The notes below the pieces were generated by a model. That model saw nothing but the letters and a program-made list of their open reading frames with translations, was not told the origin of the DNA and did not search any database. A stretch of 64,000 nucleotides of DNA, taken from Butyricicoccus intestinisimiae. Its GTDB lineage: Bacteria > Bacillota > Clostridia > Oscillospirales > Butyricicoccaceae. Made by a program: the position numbers and the translations under genes. This document shows, piece by piece, positions 33,637 to 43,584 of this stretch. The DNA lies in the NCBI RefSeq assembly GCF_018918345.1, contig NZ_JAHLQI010000001.1, forward strand, positions 434,001 to 498,000, written 5' to 3'. Numbering within the stretch: position 1 is the stretch's first letter; each line of letters starts with the position of its first letter.

Positions 33637-35121
33637 TCAGTCGGGCAAAGCAGTGCTGGATTGTGCCCAATTCAAAATTTCCTGCTTACCGGCATTGATT
33701 CGCTGTAATGAAACATTATATTCATACGGGTATTTCGGATTGCTGATGCGGCGGATTTTTCTGCCATCGCTACCCAGCAGCTTGGTCACACCGCCTGCGC
33801 CGAGCGAAACAATCGTCTGCAGTTCTTCCATCATGTAGACGTTGTACTTGCATTCGTATCCAATTTTGCACCAGCCGACATTTTCAAAACCGCCCGCCAT
33901 GAACTTCTGCCGATACAAATAGTATGGCACATATCCCGCTGCGGTCAGCTTTTGAGACGCAATTTCCAGCATCTGCCGCACGTCATCCTGCTTTTGCGCA
34001 TTGTGCGCGCGGTCATGCTGATCCGCGCCGCGCTTTGCCGCCAAGGTGTGCACGGTGATGTTTTCCGGATTCAGCTCCAGCAGCATATCTATCGTGCGAG
34101 CAAAGCTTTCCGGCGTGTCTCCGTCCAAGCCCGCAATGGTGTCCATATTGATGGCGGAGAACCCAACTTCCCGCGCTGTTTGATACCGATCCAGCACATC
34201 CTGTGCGCTGTGATGGCGTCCGATGCCTTCGAGCACGGCATCATTCATGGACTGCGGGTTGATGGAAATGCGATCCACGCCGTACTTTTTGAGCACGGTC
34301 AGTTTTTCGCGCGTAATAGTATCCGGCCGCCCCGCCTCTACGGTAAATTCTTCCAGTGCGTGCAGATCGAACGCCTGATGCACAGTGCGCAGCAGGCGAT
34401 CCATCTGTTCCGCCGACAGCGTAGTCGGCGTGCCGCCGCCAATATAAATCGTGACAATGCGCAGGCCCGCCTGTTTGAGAATCTCACCCGTGTGCGCAAT
34501 TTCTCCGCACAGGGTATCCAAATATGCTTCCATCAGCTTGCCGGCCTTTTCAATGGAATGACTGACAAACGAACAATAGCTGCATCGGGACGGGCAAAAC
34601 GGAATGCCGATATAAATCGAAATATCGTTGTCACGGATTTTTTCCTTCAAATCCATGGCAACGCCTGCCGAGCGAATCGCCAGCGCGCGCCGTGCCGCCG
34701 AGACATGATATGTCTCGGTCATAAGCTTCGCTACCTGTGCCGGCGTATAGCCCTGCTCCATAAAACTGCGGGCAAATTTCGCCGGACGCACACCGGTCAG
34801 TGAGCCCCACTCCGGTGCTGTATCCAAAAACGGCACGACCGCCTCAAAAATTGCGCTCTTGAGTGCATGAGTGCGGACGCGCTTGGTCTGCTCGGCATCG
34901 TCTGAAATCGGTGCACGTTTTTCCGCGCATATCTGTTTCCCGCCGCGCACGCAGCACACGCGAATGCGGTTTTCCGCACCCGCCTGCTCTACAACAACGC
35001 CCAGTGCGTCTGCACCCTCCGGTGCAATGTCCGCGCGCTCCGGAATTTCCGTCGGCAGCAGGTTGAACAGCATTTCTCGAATCGGATGGTCGTTTTCCAG
35101 ACCCTGCATGGTATAAATCAT
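33637..35121 (-). CDS. hemZ: Coproporphyrinogen III dehydrogenase-like radical SAM protein HemZ
   Basis: 494 residues. The radical SAM motif is CPSRCSYCSF near residue 177, followed by IYIGGGTPTTLS and RISINPQSMND, which match HemN/HemZ enzymes. The N-terminal 150 residues are the HemZ-specific extension. It would oxidise coproporphyrinogen III without oxygen, though no other haem genes are in view. The ATG overlaps the stop of the MBL gene (ATGA). The order relA-dtd-MBL-hemZ is common in Clostridia. Confidence 0.9.
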   Translation of the reverse strand: MIYTMQGLENDHPIREMLFNLLPTEIPERADIAPEGADALGVVVEQAGAENRIRVCCVRGGKQICAEKRAPISDDAEQTKRVRTHALKSAIFEAVVPFLDTAPEWGSLTGVRPAKFARSFMEQGYTPAQVAKLMTETYHVSAARRALAIRSAGVAMDLKEKIRDNDISIYIGIPFCPSRCSYCSFVSHSIEKAGKLMEAYLDTLCGEIAHTGEILKQAGLRIVTIYIGGGTPTTLSAEQMDRLLRTVHQAFDLHALEEFTVEAGRPDTITREKLTVLKKYGVDRISINPQSMNDAVLEGIGRHHSAQDVLDRYQTAREVGFSAINMDTIAGLDGDTPESFARTIDMLLELNPENITVHTLAAKRGADQHDRAHNAQKQDDVRQMLEIASQKLTAAGYVPYYLYRQKFMAGGFENVGWCKIGYECKYNVYMMEELQTIVSLGAGGVTKLLGSDGRKIRRISNPKYPYEYNVSLQRINAGKQEILNWAQSSTALPD

Positions 35122-35768
35122 TGATTCACTGCCTCTGCCATATACGGGTTGTGCTGGCGCTCATGCTCCAATGTAGACAGTCCTTCATGCCCCGGCAAAA
35201 CACGGTAGTCGCCCGGCATGTCGTGTAGTTTCTTGAGCGAACGCAGCATGTCATTCCAGTTTCCGCCCGGCAGATCGGTTCTGCCGCAGTTTTCGCGGAA
35301 CAGGGTATCTCCGGTGAACAGCACAGCGTCATCCAAACGAATGACACACGAACCCGGCGTATGTCCCGGCGTGCTGTAATATGTCGCCGTCATGCCGCCG
35401 AATGTCACGCTGGTGCCTTCTTCCGCCCAAATATCTGCGCCCGGGAAGTCAAAGCGGCGCATAAGCTGTCTGCCATACGCACCAAACGGCGAGAGCGCCG
35501 CATTGGCATCCAGCAAATATTCATCCTTCTTGCTCACAACGACTTGTGCGCCGGTGGCACGCTGAATCGCACCGACCGCAAGAATGTGGTCAAAGTGCGC
35601 ATGCGTCAGCAGGATATATTTTAATTGCACATGATCTTCCTGTATGGTCTGTATGAGCTGCTCGGCACAGTCGCCCGGATCGACAATGGCGCCCTCGTGC
35701 GATTTCTCATCCCAGACAAGATAACAGTTGGTGGCGACATCGCCCACCACAAATTGCTTGATTTGCAT
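35118..35768 (-). CDS. MBL-fold metallohydrolase (glyoxalase II-like)
   Basis: 216 residues. The zinc motif THAHFDHI, then TPGHTPGS, FTGDTLF and PGHEGLSTLEHERQHNPYM, fit the glyoxalase II/YcbL group. These hydrolyse thioesters such as S-lactoyl-glutathione-type substrates, but the physiological substrate here is unknown. GAGGAAA precedes the ATG by eight bases. Part of the relA-dtd-MBL-hemZ block. Confidence 0.9.
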   Translation of the reverse strand: MQIKQFVVGDVATNCYLVWDEKSHEGAIVDPGDCAEQLIQTIQEDHVQLKYILLTHAHFDHILAVGAIQRATGAQVVVSKKDEYLLDANAALSPFGAYGRQLMRRFDFPGADIWAEEGTSVTFGGMTATYYSTPGHTPGSCVIRLDDAVLFTGDTLFRENCGRTDLPGGNWNDMLRSLKKLHDMPGDYRVLPGHEGLSTLEHERQHNPYMAEAVNQ

Positions 35769-35782
35769 AACTTTGTTTCCTC

Positions 35783-36241
35783 TTATTTCTTTCGCATCAG
35801 CTCATCCGTATCCAGCGGAATGGTCACCGGACCATCGTTGAGCAGTTCGACCTTCATATCTGCGCCAAATGCGCCGGTCTGTGTCTCAATGCCGAGACCG
35901 CGGCAGCAGCTGACGAAATATTCATACAGCTCATTTGCCTGCTCGCCCTTCGCCGCCTTGATAAAGTTGGGTCGCTTGCCCTTTCGGCAGTCTGCATACA
36001 GTGTAAATTGGCTGACAACCAGCAATCTGCCGCCGACATCTGCAAGCGCCAGATTCATTTTATCGTTTTCATCGGTAAAGACGCGCAGACCGGCAATCTT
36101 TCTCGCCAGATATAACGCTTCTTCCTGCGTGTCCTCCGGAGCAACGCCGAGAAGGACGAGGAATCCGGTTCCAATTTCACCGGATACCTGTCCGTCAATG
36201 GTCACCTTTGCGTGTGTCACACGCTGTAATATGGCTTTCAT
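35783..36241 (-). CDS. dtd: D-aminoacyl-tRNA deacylase
   Basis: 152 residues. It starts MKAILQRVTHAKVTIDGQ, with SQFTLYADCRKGKRP and NDGPVTI, the two cross-subunit active-site motifs (the second is the GP-type motif). It removes D-amino acids and glycine mischarged on tRNA. AAGGAGGA precedes the ATG. It lies between relA and the MBL gene. Confidence 0.97.
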   Translation of the reverse strand: MKAILQRVTHAKVTIDGQVSGEIGTGFLVLLGVAPEDTQEEALYLARKIAGLRVFTDENDKMNLALADVGGRLLVVSQFTLYADCRKGKRPNFIKAAKGEQANELYEYFVSCCRGLGIETQTGAFGADMKVELLNDGPVTIPLDTDELMRKK

Positions 36242-36258
36242 TGTCGCGTTTGTCCTCC

Positions 36259-38433
36259 TTACATCGTCTGGCGCGTGACGTTGATGACACCGTGCAGACC
36301 GCGCAGTTTTTTGGTCAGTGCGTCCAGCTGTGCCAGACCGGTGACGGCAATCACAATGTTGATGATGCCGTATCCTTCAGACAGCGTTTTGCCATTGAAG
36401 TCCTTCACGTTGATGTGATTGTTCGCCAGCATTTGCAGCACATCGTTCATCACACCTGTGCGGTCATTGGTAGAAATCTGAATTGCCGTACTGAAGCGTT
36501 CCTTGGATTCTACATGGCTCTCATCCCAATAGACGTTTACCCAACGCTTTTTATCCTCCGGATTGGCATTTTTGACGTTGATGCAGTCTTTGCGGTGTAC
36601 AGAGACACCAAATCCGCGGGTGACATAGCCGATGATATCATCGCCCGGAACCGGCGTACAGCAGCGGGCAAACTTCACCTTACAGTCAACATCGTCCAGA
36701 CCTTCCACAATGACACCGGAATCCGAGCGTCCATGCGGAACCGGCCGCGCGTTCAGCGGTTTCTGCTTCTCCTCCTGCTTGCGTGCACGAATGACCTCGT
36801 CACGCACCTTGTTGAGAACCTTAGTCACCGTGATGCCGCCATAGCCCAGCGCATTGTACATTTCTTCCAGACTCGGATAGCCGAATTTTTCCAGAACTTT
36901 TTCCTGAATTTCCGGTTTCTCTATAAAATGGCTGTACAGCAGGCTGGAGCGCAGCTCCCGCTCCAAGTCCGCACGTCCCTGCTCGATGTTTTCTTCTCGG
37001 CACTCTTTCTTAAACCATTGCTTGATTTTGCTGCGCGCTTCCGATGTCTTGACAATTTTCAGCCAGTCGCGCTTCGGGCCATGCGTCTCCTTGGAGGTCA
37101 GCACTTCGACCACATCGCCGTTTCTCAGCGTATAGTTGATGGGCGCAATGCGGCCGTTGACCTTACATCCGGTCATGCGGTTGCCGACGGCGGAATGAAT
37201 GCCATAGGCAAAGTCAATCGGTGTAGCACCGAGCGGCAGGCTGACTGCGTCGCCGCGCGGCGTAAAGACAAACACTTCATCCGCAAACAAATCAACCTTG
37301 ATGTGTTTGATAAAGTCCTCAGCTTCTGTATCCTGCTGTGCCTCCAGCAGCTGCCGAATCCACGCATACGTCTCCTCGCCGCTGCTCTTTTGCAAGTGCT
37401 CCTTATACTTCCAATGCGCCGCAATGCCGTATTCTGCCATCTTGTGCATTTCTTCCGTGCGGATTTGTACTTCAAACGGCACACCGGAACGGCCGATAAC
37501 CGTTGTGTGCAGCGAGCGATAGCCGTTCGGCTTTGGCGTAGAAATATAGTCTTTAAAACGTCCCGGAATCGGTTTGTACAAATCGTGTACATAGCCCAGC
37601 ACATTGTAACAGTCCGCCACAGACTCTACGATGACACGAACGGCGCAAATGTCATAAATCTCATTGATGCTCTTGTTTTGTTCGAACATCTTGCGATAAA
37701 TGCTGTAAATATGCTTTACACGGGCAGAAATCGAATTTTTGATGCCGCTCTCGTCCAGCTTTCCATTAATGGTCTTTTTGATGCGGTTGAGCATTTCTTC
37801 CAGCTCCGGACGCTGACGCTCCAAACCATCCACAATTTCCTTGTATCCGACCGGATCGAGATATTTCAGCGACAAATCCTCCAGCTCCCATTTGACGCGC
37901 TGCATGCCCAAGCGGTGTGCAATCGGCGCATAAATCTCCATAGTCTCCAGAGACTTGGAGCGCTGTTTTTCCACCTTCATGTACTGCATGGTGCGCATAT
38001 TGTGCAGGCGGTCTGCCAATTTAATCAAAATAACGCGGATATCCTTCGCCATCGCAATCAGCATCTTGCGCAGATCTTCGACCTGCTCCTGTTCCTTGGA
38101 ATAGTGCAGCCGGCCCAGTCGTGTGACGCCATTGACCAAATCAGCGACCGATTCGCCGAACTGCTCCTTAATCTGGTCATACCCAAATGCGGTGTCCTCA
38201 ATGCAGTCATGCAGCAGACCTGCACAAATAGAATCGGTATCCAATCCCATCTCTACAATGATTTCCGCAACAGAGACCGGATGAATAATATATGGATCAC
38301 CATTTTTCCGCTTCTGTCCATCGTGTGCCTTGTTGGCGCACTCATATGCGCGACGAATTTTATTCACATCCGCATTCGGCGTCTGCTTCTGTACACGCTC
38401 TAATAAAAAGTCAATCTTGTTTTGAATATCCAT
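36259..38433 (-). CDS. relA: Bifunctional (p)ppGpp synthetase/hydrolase
   Basis: 724 residues with the full long-RSH layout. An HD hydrolase domain (LLHDCIEDT, about 71-79) is followed by the synthetase domain (DICAVRVIV, GRFKDYISTPKPNGYRSLHTTV) and TGS (ADEVFVFTPRGDAVSLPLGATPIDFAY). The zinc-finger/helical part and C-terminal ACT domain (VMNDVLQMLANNHINVKDF) complete it. Both catalytic halves look intact, so it can make and degrade the alarmone. GGGGAG precedes the ATG. In many Clostridia apt lies between recJ and relA; here the gap is only 15 bases. Confidence 0.96.
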   Translation of the reverse strand: MDIQNKIDFLLERVQKQTPNADVNKIRRAYECANKAHDGQKRKNGDPYIIHPVSVAEIIVEMGLDTDSICAGLLHDCIEDTAFGYDQIKEQFGESVADLVNGVTRLGRLHYSKEQEQVEDLRKMLIAMAKDIRVILIKLADRLHNMRTMQYMKVEKQRSKSLETMEIYAPIAHRLGMQRVKWELEDLSLKYLDPVGYKEIVDGLERQRPELEEMLNRIKKTINGKLDESGIKNSISARVKHIYSIYRKMFEQNKSINEIYDICAVRVIVESVADCYNVLGYVHDLYKPIPGRFKDYISTPKPNGYRSLHTTVIGRSGVPFEVQIRTEEMHKMAEYGIAAHWKYKEHLQKSSGEETYAWIRQLLEAQQDTEAEDFIKHIKVDLFADEVFVFTPRGDAVSLPLGATPIDFAYGIHSAVGNRMTGCKVNGRIAPINYTLRNGDVVEVLTSKETHGPKRDWLKIVKTSEARSKIKQWFKKECREENIEQGRADLERELRSSLLYSHFIEKPEIQEKVLEKFGYPSLEEMYNALGYGGITVTKVLNKVRDEVIRARKQEEKQKPLNARPVPHGRSDSGVIVEGLDDVDCKVKFARCCTPVPGDDIIGYVTRGFGVSVHRKDCINVKNANPEDKKRWVNVYWDESHVESKERFSTAIQISTNDRTGVMNDVLQMLANNHINVKDFNGKTLSEGYGIINIVIAVTGLAQLDALTKKLRGLHGVINVTRQTM

Positions 38434-38448
38434 ATGATCACTCCCCGG

Positions 38449-40554
38449 TCAGCCCGACTGCTGTTCAGCCGTGCTTTGTCGTTTTCTATGCCGTAGGGTT
38501 GCCAATACCACAGACTTCGTGATATCCGCCTTGCCCTGAAACGGTAAAATTCTGATGTATAACAGGTTGTTTTTGAAATGATAATTTAACAACCGACTTT
38601 CGGAAAAGACATCCAGACAGACAAACAGCTTGCCGATGTTTATGAGTTGTCTGGACTCATAAGAAATGCGCCGTGATAATGTATTATATGGTGCCGTCAG
38701 CTTTTTGTCCTCTGCCTGTGAAATAATATGCCGCCAAACCGCCACAAGATCCGGACGATTCGGGTACAGTTGATTCACCTGACTGTCGGTCAGGCTCTCA
38801 CCGTTGATGAAATGAGAATACACCGACAGGAAATAATGGTCGCGTTCCAACTCACAATCGCTCAGCCGAATGTCCTTGAGCATCAGCTGAATCGTCTGCT
38901 GATTGCGAAAATGATTGATTTCCAAGCTAAATGCCGCGTCCACAATATCGCCCTGTACAACAGGGCATCCGCCGGAGCCGGTGCCAAACAGCATCGCAGT
39001 AAATCGGCGATTTCCTTTCACCAAAGACATTTTGAGATGACGGTCGCTGGAAATCGGTGTGATTTCCTCCACGGTCATTTCCCGTATAGCAAAAATCGGC
39101 TCTCGATTGCCCATGCCGTACGGCTCCAAAATGCCCAGCTCTCGAATGGACTCCATGGAAATATCATCCGGCGAAATCAGACAATCGATGTTGATTACCG
39201 GCATCAAATCTTCTTCTGTGATATTTTTCTTGGCATACGCGCAAATGCTCTGTTTGAACGCCGGCAGCATGTCTCTGGAAATGGTAAGACCGGCTGCCAG
39301 TGCATGACCACCGAATTTTTCCAAATACTGCGAGCTGTCTTCCAGCGCTTCAAAGAGGTTGAAGCCGTTCACCGAGCGTCCGGAGCCCTTTCCTTGGTCT
39401 CCGTCCAGCGAAATCAGCACCGTCGGACATCCGTATCGGTCTGAAATGCGGGAGGACACAATGCCAATGACACCGTGATGCCAATTCTCGCCCCACAGGA
39501 CAATCATGCGGTCTTCCTGCGGATCGTATTCCTTTTGCAGTACCTCATATGCCTGCCGCAAAATCTCATTTTCGGCGTTTTGCCGTTCCTTGTTCTGACA
39601 GCACAACAAGGCGGCGATTTCCTGTGCATGGCTCGGGCTGTCCGTCAAAAACAGCTGCGCTGCTTCGTCTGCACACCCCATGCGTCCGGCAGCATTGATG
39701 CGCGGCGCCAGCGTAAAGCTGACCACAGATGCGGTCATGCGGCGCGTCTCCACGCCTGCCTCCCGCATCAGCATCCGCAGACCCGGATTGTCCGTCTGCT
39801 GCAGCAGCAGCAAACCATATGTGACAATCACGCGGTTTTCTCCCTGCAGCCGCATGACATCCGCAATGGTACCGACCGCCACCAAATCCAGATAGGTTGT
39901 CACAACCTGTTCCAGATTTTCCGGTCCTTCCAATGCGCAAACCAACTTAAAAACCACGCCGACACCGGCGAGGTCTTTGAACGGATATGTACTGTCTGTC
40001 CGCTTCGGGTTGACAACTGCCGCAGCGTCCGGCAAATCGTCCTTACATTCATGATGGTCTGTTACGACAACTTTTAATCCGATTTCGTTGGCATATGCGA
40101 TTTCCTCTACCGCCGTAATGCCGGAATCCACGGTGATAACCATCGAAACACCGCTGTCCCTGAGCTTCAGCAGAGCGGGTTTATTCAGACCATATCCCTC
40201 GCTCAGGCGATCCGGAATATAATACCTGCACGCGGCGCCCCTGCTCTTCAAATACCGAACGAGGACGCAGGTGGATGTGATGCCGTCCACATCATAGTCA
40301 CCAAACACGGCAATGTGTTCGCCATTTGCAATTGCATTGTCGATCGCCTCCACCGCAGCGTGCATATCAGGCAGTAGGAACGGATCATGCAGCCCAGACA
40401 GATCATGAGCCAAAAAAGTCTGTGCTTTTTCCGGCGTGTCCAATCCCCGCGCACACAGCACGGCTGCCGTCAGCGGAGCATATCCGCACGTCTTGGCCAG
40501 ACTGCGAATTGCGCCAATATTCGGCCGGGCAATGTTCCATTTTTTCGATTTCAT
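38449..40554 (-). CDS. recJ: Single-stranded-DNA-specific exonuclease RecJ
   Basis: 701 residues. Phosphoesterase motifs GDYDVDGITS and VVTDHHE (DHH) and the DHHA1 region with GRMG and SGRSVNGFNLFEAL are intact. The C-terminal OB and extra domain (from about residue 560) resemble the Firmicutes RecJ extension. It degrades single-stranded DNA 5' to 3' in recombination and repair. AGGAG precedes the ATG. It leads the leftward run into relA; a consensus promoter lies upstream. Confidence 0.95.
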   Translation of the reverse strand: MKSKKWNIARPNIGAIRSLAKTCGYAPLTAAVLCARGLDTPEKAQTFLAHDLSGLHDPFLLPDMHAAVEAIDNAIANGEHIAVFGDYDVDGITSTCVLVRYLKSRGAACRYYIPDRLSEGYGLNKPALLKLRDSGVSMVITVDSGITAVEEIAYANEIGLKVVVTDHHECKDDLPDAAAVVNPKRTDSTYPFKDLAGVGVVFKLVCALEGPENLEQVVTTYLDLVAVGTIADVMRLQGENRVIVTYGLLLLQQTDNPGLRMLMREAGVETRRMTASVVSFTLAPRINAAGRMGCADEAAQLFLTDSPSHAQEIAALLCCQNKERQNAENEILRQAYEVLQKEYDPQEDRMIVLWGENWHHGVIGIVSSRISDRYGCPTVLISLDGDQGKGSGRSVNGFNLFEALEDSSQYLEKFGGHALAAGLTISRDMLPAFKQSICAYAKKNITEEDLMPVINIDCLISPDDISMESIRELGILEPYGMGNREPIFAIREMTVEEITPISSDRHLKMSLVKGNRRFTAMLFGTGSGGCPVVQGDIVDAAFSLEINHFRNQQTIQLMLKDIRLSDCELERDHYFLSVYSHFINGESLTDSQVNQLYPNRPDLVAVWRHIISQAEDKKLTAPYNTLSRRISYESRQLINIGKLFVCLDVFSESRLLNYHFKNNLLYIRILPFQGKADITKSVVLATLRHRKRQSTAEQQSG

Positions 40555-40589
40555 TGCAACTCCTCTTTTTATATTTTAATTCAAGTAAT

Positions 40590-40618
40590 AGTATAACAAA
40601 AAAACCGTCCGTTCACAA
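40590..40618 (-). promoter_or_regulatory. recJ promoter
   Basis: Minus strand: TTGTGA (40618-40613), 17 bases, TATACT (40595-40590), 36 bases before the ATG. It may drive the whole run down to rqcP. Confidence 0.7.
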
Positions 40619-40695
40619 GATTTCCAAAGCAATTCCACCGCCGCTAGGGAAAATTTACCGTTTCTTCATGAACAGCGCATTTTTCCCTCATAAAC

Positions 40696-40731
40696 GCAAA
40701 AAGAGAAGCTGATGTGCTGTCAGCTTCTCTT
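40696..40731 (-). terminator. uvrBA terminator
   Basis: AAGAGAAGCTGA (40701-40712) pairs with TCAGCTTCTCTT (40720-40731), 7-base loop, then TTTTTG on the minus strand. Confidence 0.9.
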
Positions 40732-40735
40732 GTAT

Positions 40736-43570
40736 TCATTGTTCTTGGCTGTCAACCAGATATTTTTTCAAATACTGCCCCGTGTATGACTGTTCGCAAG
40801 CGGTAATCTGCTCCGGTGTGCCGGTGCAGACGATGCGTCCGCCGCCATCTCCGCCTTCCGGTCCCAAATCTATGATATGGTCTGCGACCTTAATGACATC
40901 CAGATTGTGCTCGATAACTACAACCGTGTTGCCAGCATCCACCAGCTTTTGCAGCACATCCAGCAGACGATGCACATCCGCCGTGTGCAGACCGGTTGTC
41001 GGCTCATCGAGAATATACATGGTGCGGCCGGTCGACCGTTTGGATAGCTCTGTGGCGAGCTTGACGCGCTGGCTCTCGCCGCCGGACAATGTCGTTGAGG
41101 ACTGCCCGATCTTGACATAGCCCAGACCAACCTCCTGCAGTGTCAACAGACGGCGGTGAATCTTTGGCACATTTTCAAAAAATACTGCCGCTTCATCCAC
41201 TGTCATCTCCAGCACATCAGCAATGTTCTTGCCTTTGTAGCGCACTTCCAATGTCTCTCTGTTGTAGCGCTTTCCCTTGCACACTTCACACGGAACATAG
41301 ATGTCTGGCAGGAAATGCATTTCAATTTTAATCAGGCCGTCACCGGTACACGCTTCACAGCGTCCGCCTTTGACATTGAACGAAAACCGTCCGGGTCCAT
41401 ATGCGCGCATCTTTGCGTCCTGCGTCTGCGCGAACAGCGCGCGAATATCATTGAACAGACCGGTATACGTCGCCGGATTGGAACGCGGTGTGCGACCAAT
41501 CGGCGACTGATCAATGGCGATGACCTTGTCCAAATGCTCCAGACCAAGGACTTCATCGAAAGCACCCGGCTTGCATTTTGCACGGTTGAGATCTGCCGCC
41601 AGCTTTTTATATAAAATCTCATTGACAAAGGAAGATTTGCCGCTGCCCGACACGCCGGTCACGCAGGTAAACGTGCCGAGCGGAATGGTAAACGTCTGAT
41701 TTTGCAGATTATTGACGCAGCAACCTGTAAAGGTCAACCACTTGCCGTTCCCTATTCTGCGTTGTTTCGGAACCAAAATTCGACGTTTTCCGCTCAAATA
41801 TTGACCTGTCACAGATTCTTCGCATGCAAGAAGCCCTTGGACGTCTCCGGCATAGACAATGTTGCCGCCATTCGTTCCCGCGCCGGGGCCGACATCGACA
41901 ATATAGTCCGCTGCCCGTATGGTGTCCTCATCATGCTCCACGACAAGAAGCGTATTTCCCATATCACGCAAACTCTTAAGGGTGGAGAGCAGCTTGTCGT
42001 TGTCTCTCTGGTGCAAGCCAATGGACGGCTCATCCAAGATGTACAGCACACCCATGAGCGCCGAACCGATTTGTGTTGCCAGACGAATGCGCTGACTCTC
42101 GCCGCCGGACAGCGTTGCCGAAGCGCGCGCCAGCGTCAAATATCCCAATCCGACGTTGTTCAGAAAACCCAGCCGCGCACACGCTTCTTTGACAATGCGC
42201 TGTGCAATCCGGTTTTGCTGCTCGGTCAGATGAAGCTGTTCGAAAAATTCCAATCCCTTGCTCACCGGCTTCTCGCAGAATTCCATGATATTGAGTCCGC
42301 CAACTGTGACCGCAAGCAGTTCTTTTTTGAGTCTGCGTCCGCCGCATGCCGGACACGGCGTTTCACGCATAGATTCTTCGATTTCTGCCCGCGCCCACTC
42401 CGATGTTGTCTCTTTGTATCGCCGTTCCAGATTTGTGATAATGCCTTCAAACGGCTGTTCCATTTTTCCGCCGGAATACCGTGAGACGCGCAGGGTTAAT
42501 TTTTCTTCTCCTGTGCCGTACAGCAAGGCATGCACCGCTTGTTCCGACATTTTTTCTACCGGCGTGTCCAACGTAAAATTAAACCGCTTTCCCAACGCAT
42601 CATAGTACATACGCGCGATAGAGCCTGTGTCGCAGTTTGTCCATCCGCTCGCCTGCACGGCTCCCTTGCGCAGCGACAGCTTGCGATTGGGGATAATGCT
42701 GTCTGGGTCAATTTTCATCTGTACGCCCAGACCCGTACACACAGGGCACGCACCATATGGGTTGTTGAACGAGAACATGCGCGGCGTCAGTTCTTCAATG
42801 GAAATGCCGCAGTCCTCACACGCATAGTTTTGCGAAAATGACAGCGTTTTGCCGCCCACAATCTCCGCCATAACCAAACCGCCGGTTTGTGCGCAGGCGG
42901 TTTCTACTGAATCCGTCAAGCGGCTGCGAATGCCGTCTTTGATTACAATGCGGTCGACAACGATTTCAATATTGTGTTTTTTATTCTTTTCCAGTTTAAT
43001 TTCTTCCGATAAATCATACAAATTGCCGTCCACACGCACGCGCACATAGCCGCTCTTGCGTGCCTCGGTAAAGATTTTCACATGCTCGCCCTTGCGCTGG
43101 CGAACAACCGGCGCCAAAATCTGCAGCTTGGTGCGCGGCGGCAACGCGAGCAGTTGGTCAACGATTTGATCTATCGTTTGCTGCTTGATTTCCTTTCCGC
43201 ATTTTGGGCAGTGCGGCGTACCCACACGCGCCCAAAGCAATCGCAGGTAATCATAGATTTCTGTGACCGTTCCGACCGTGGAGCGCGGATTCTTGCTCGT
43301 GGTTTTTTGGTCAATGGAAATCGCCGGAGACAAGCCTTCGATAAAGTCCACATCCGGTTTGTCCATCTGTCCCAAAAACTGCCGCGCGTAGGAGGACAGC
43401 GACTCGACATAGCGCCGCTGTCCCTCGGCATAAATTGTGTCAAACGCCAGAGAGGATTTGCCGCTGCCGGACAGTCCGGTTAAAACCACCAGCTTGTCAC
43501 GCGGAATCCATACCTCAATATTTTTTAAATTGTGCTCTCGCGCACCTTTTACATGAATTGTTTCCTGCAT
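40736..43570 (-). CDS. uvrA: Excinuclease ABC subunit A
   Basis: 944 residues, two ABC modules. Walker A motifs are [14 protein letters not shown] and [10 protein letters not shown], with two LSGGESQR signatures. Two zinc-binding Cys clusters are present ([15 protein letters not shown] and [16 protein letters not shown]). It scans DNA for bulky lesions and loads UvrB. The ATG at 43570 (QETIHVKG) has GGGAG six bases upstream; earlier Met codons overlap the uvrB end. Second gene of uvrBA; uvrC is not in the window. Confidence 0.98.
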   Translation of the reverse strand: MQETIHVKGAREHNLKNIEVWIPRDKLVVLTGLSGSGKSSLAFDTIYAEGQRRYVESLSSYARQFLGQMDKPDVDFIEGLSPAISIDQKTTSKNPRSTVGTVTEIYDYLRLLWARVGTPHCPKCGKEIKQQTIDQIVDQLLALPPRTKLQILAPVVRQRKGEHVKIFTEARKSGYVRVRVDGNLYDLSEEIKLEKNKKHNIEIVVDRIVIKDGIRSRLTDSVETACAQTGGLVMAEIVGGKTLSFSQNYACEDCGISIEELTPRMFSFNNPYGACPVCTGLGVQMKIDPDSIIPNRKLSLRKGAVQASGWTNCDTGSIARMYYDALGKRFNFTLDTPVEKMSEQAVHALLYGTGEEKLTLRVSRYSGGKMEQPFEGIITNLERRYKETTSEWARAEIEESMRETPCPACGGRRLKKELLAVTVGGLNIMEFCEKPVSKGLEFFEQLHLTEQQNRIAQRIVKEACARLGFLNNVGLGYLTLARASATLSGGESQRIRLATQIGSALMGVLYILDEPSIGLHQRDNDKLLSTLKSLRDMGNTLLVVEHDEDTIRAADYIVDVGPGAGTNGGNIVYAGDVQGLLACEESVTGQYLSGKRRILVPKQRRIGNGKWLTFTGCCVNNLQNQTFTIPLGTFTCVTGVSGSGKSSFVNEILYKKLAADLNRAKCKPGAFDEVLGLEHLDKVIAIDQSPIGRTPRSNPATYTGLFNDIRALFAQTQDAKMRAYGPGRFSFNVKGGRCEACTGDGLIKIEMHFLPDIYVPCEVCKGKRYNRETLEVRYKGKNIADVLEMTVDEAAVFFENVPKIHRRLLTLQEVGLGYVKIGQSSTTLSGGESQRVKLATELSKRSTGRTMYILDEPTTGLHTADVHRLLDVLQKLVDAGNTVVVIEHNLDVIKVADHIIDLGPEGGDGGGRIVCTGTPEQITACEQSYTGQYLKKYLVDSQEQ

Positions 43571-43584
43571 ATGCATCTCCCGCA

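Noticed and set aside
36208-38403. 731-codon open frame on the plus strand opposite relA
   Set aside because: Antisense to a full-length RSH enzyme with all motifs; composition and lack of motifs mark it as a shadow frame.
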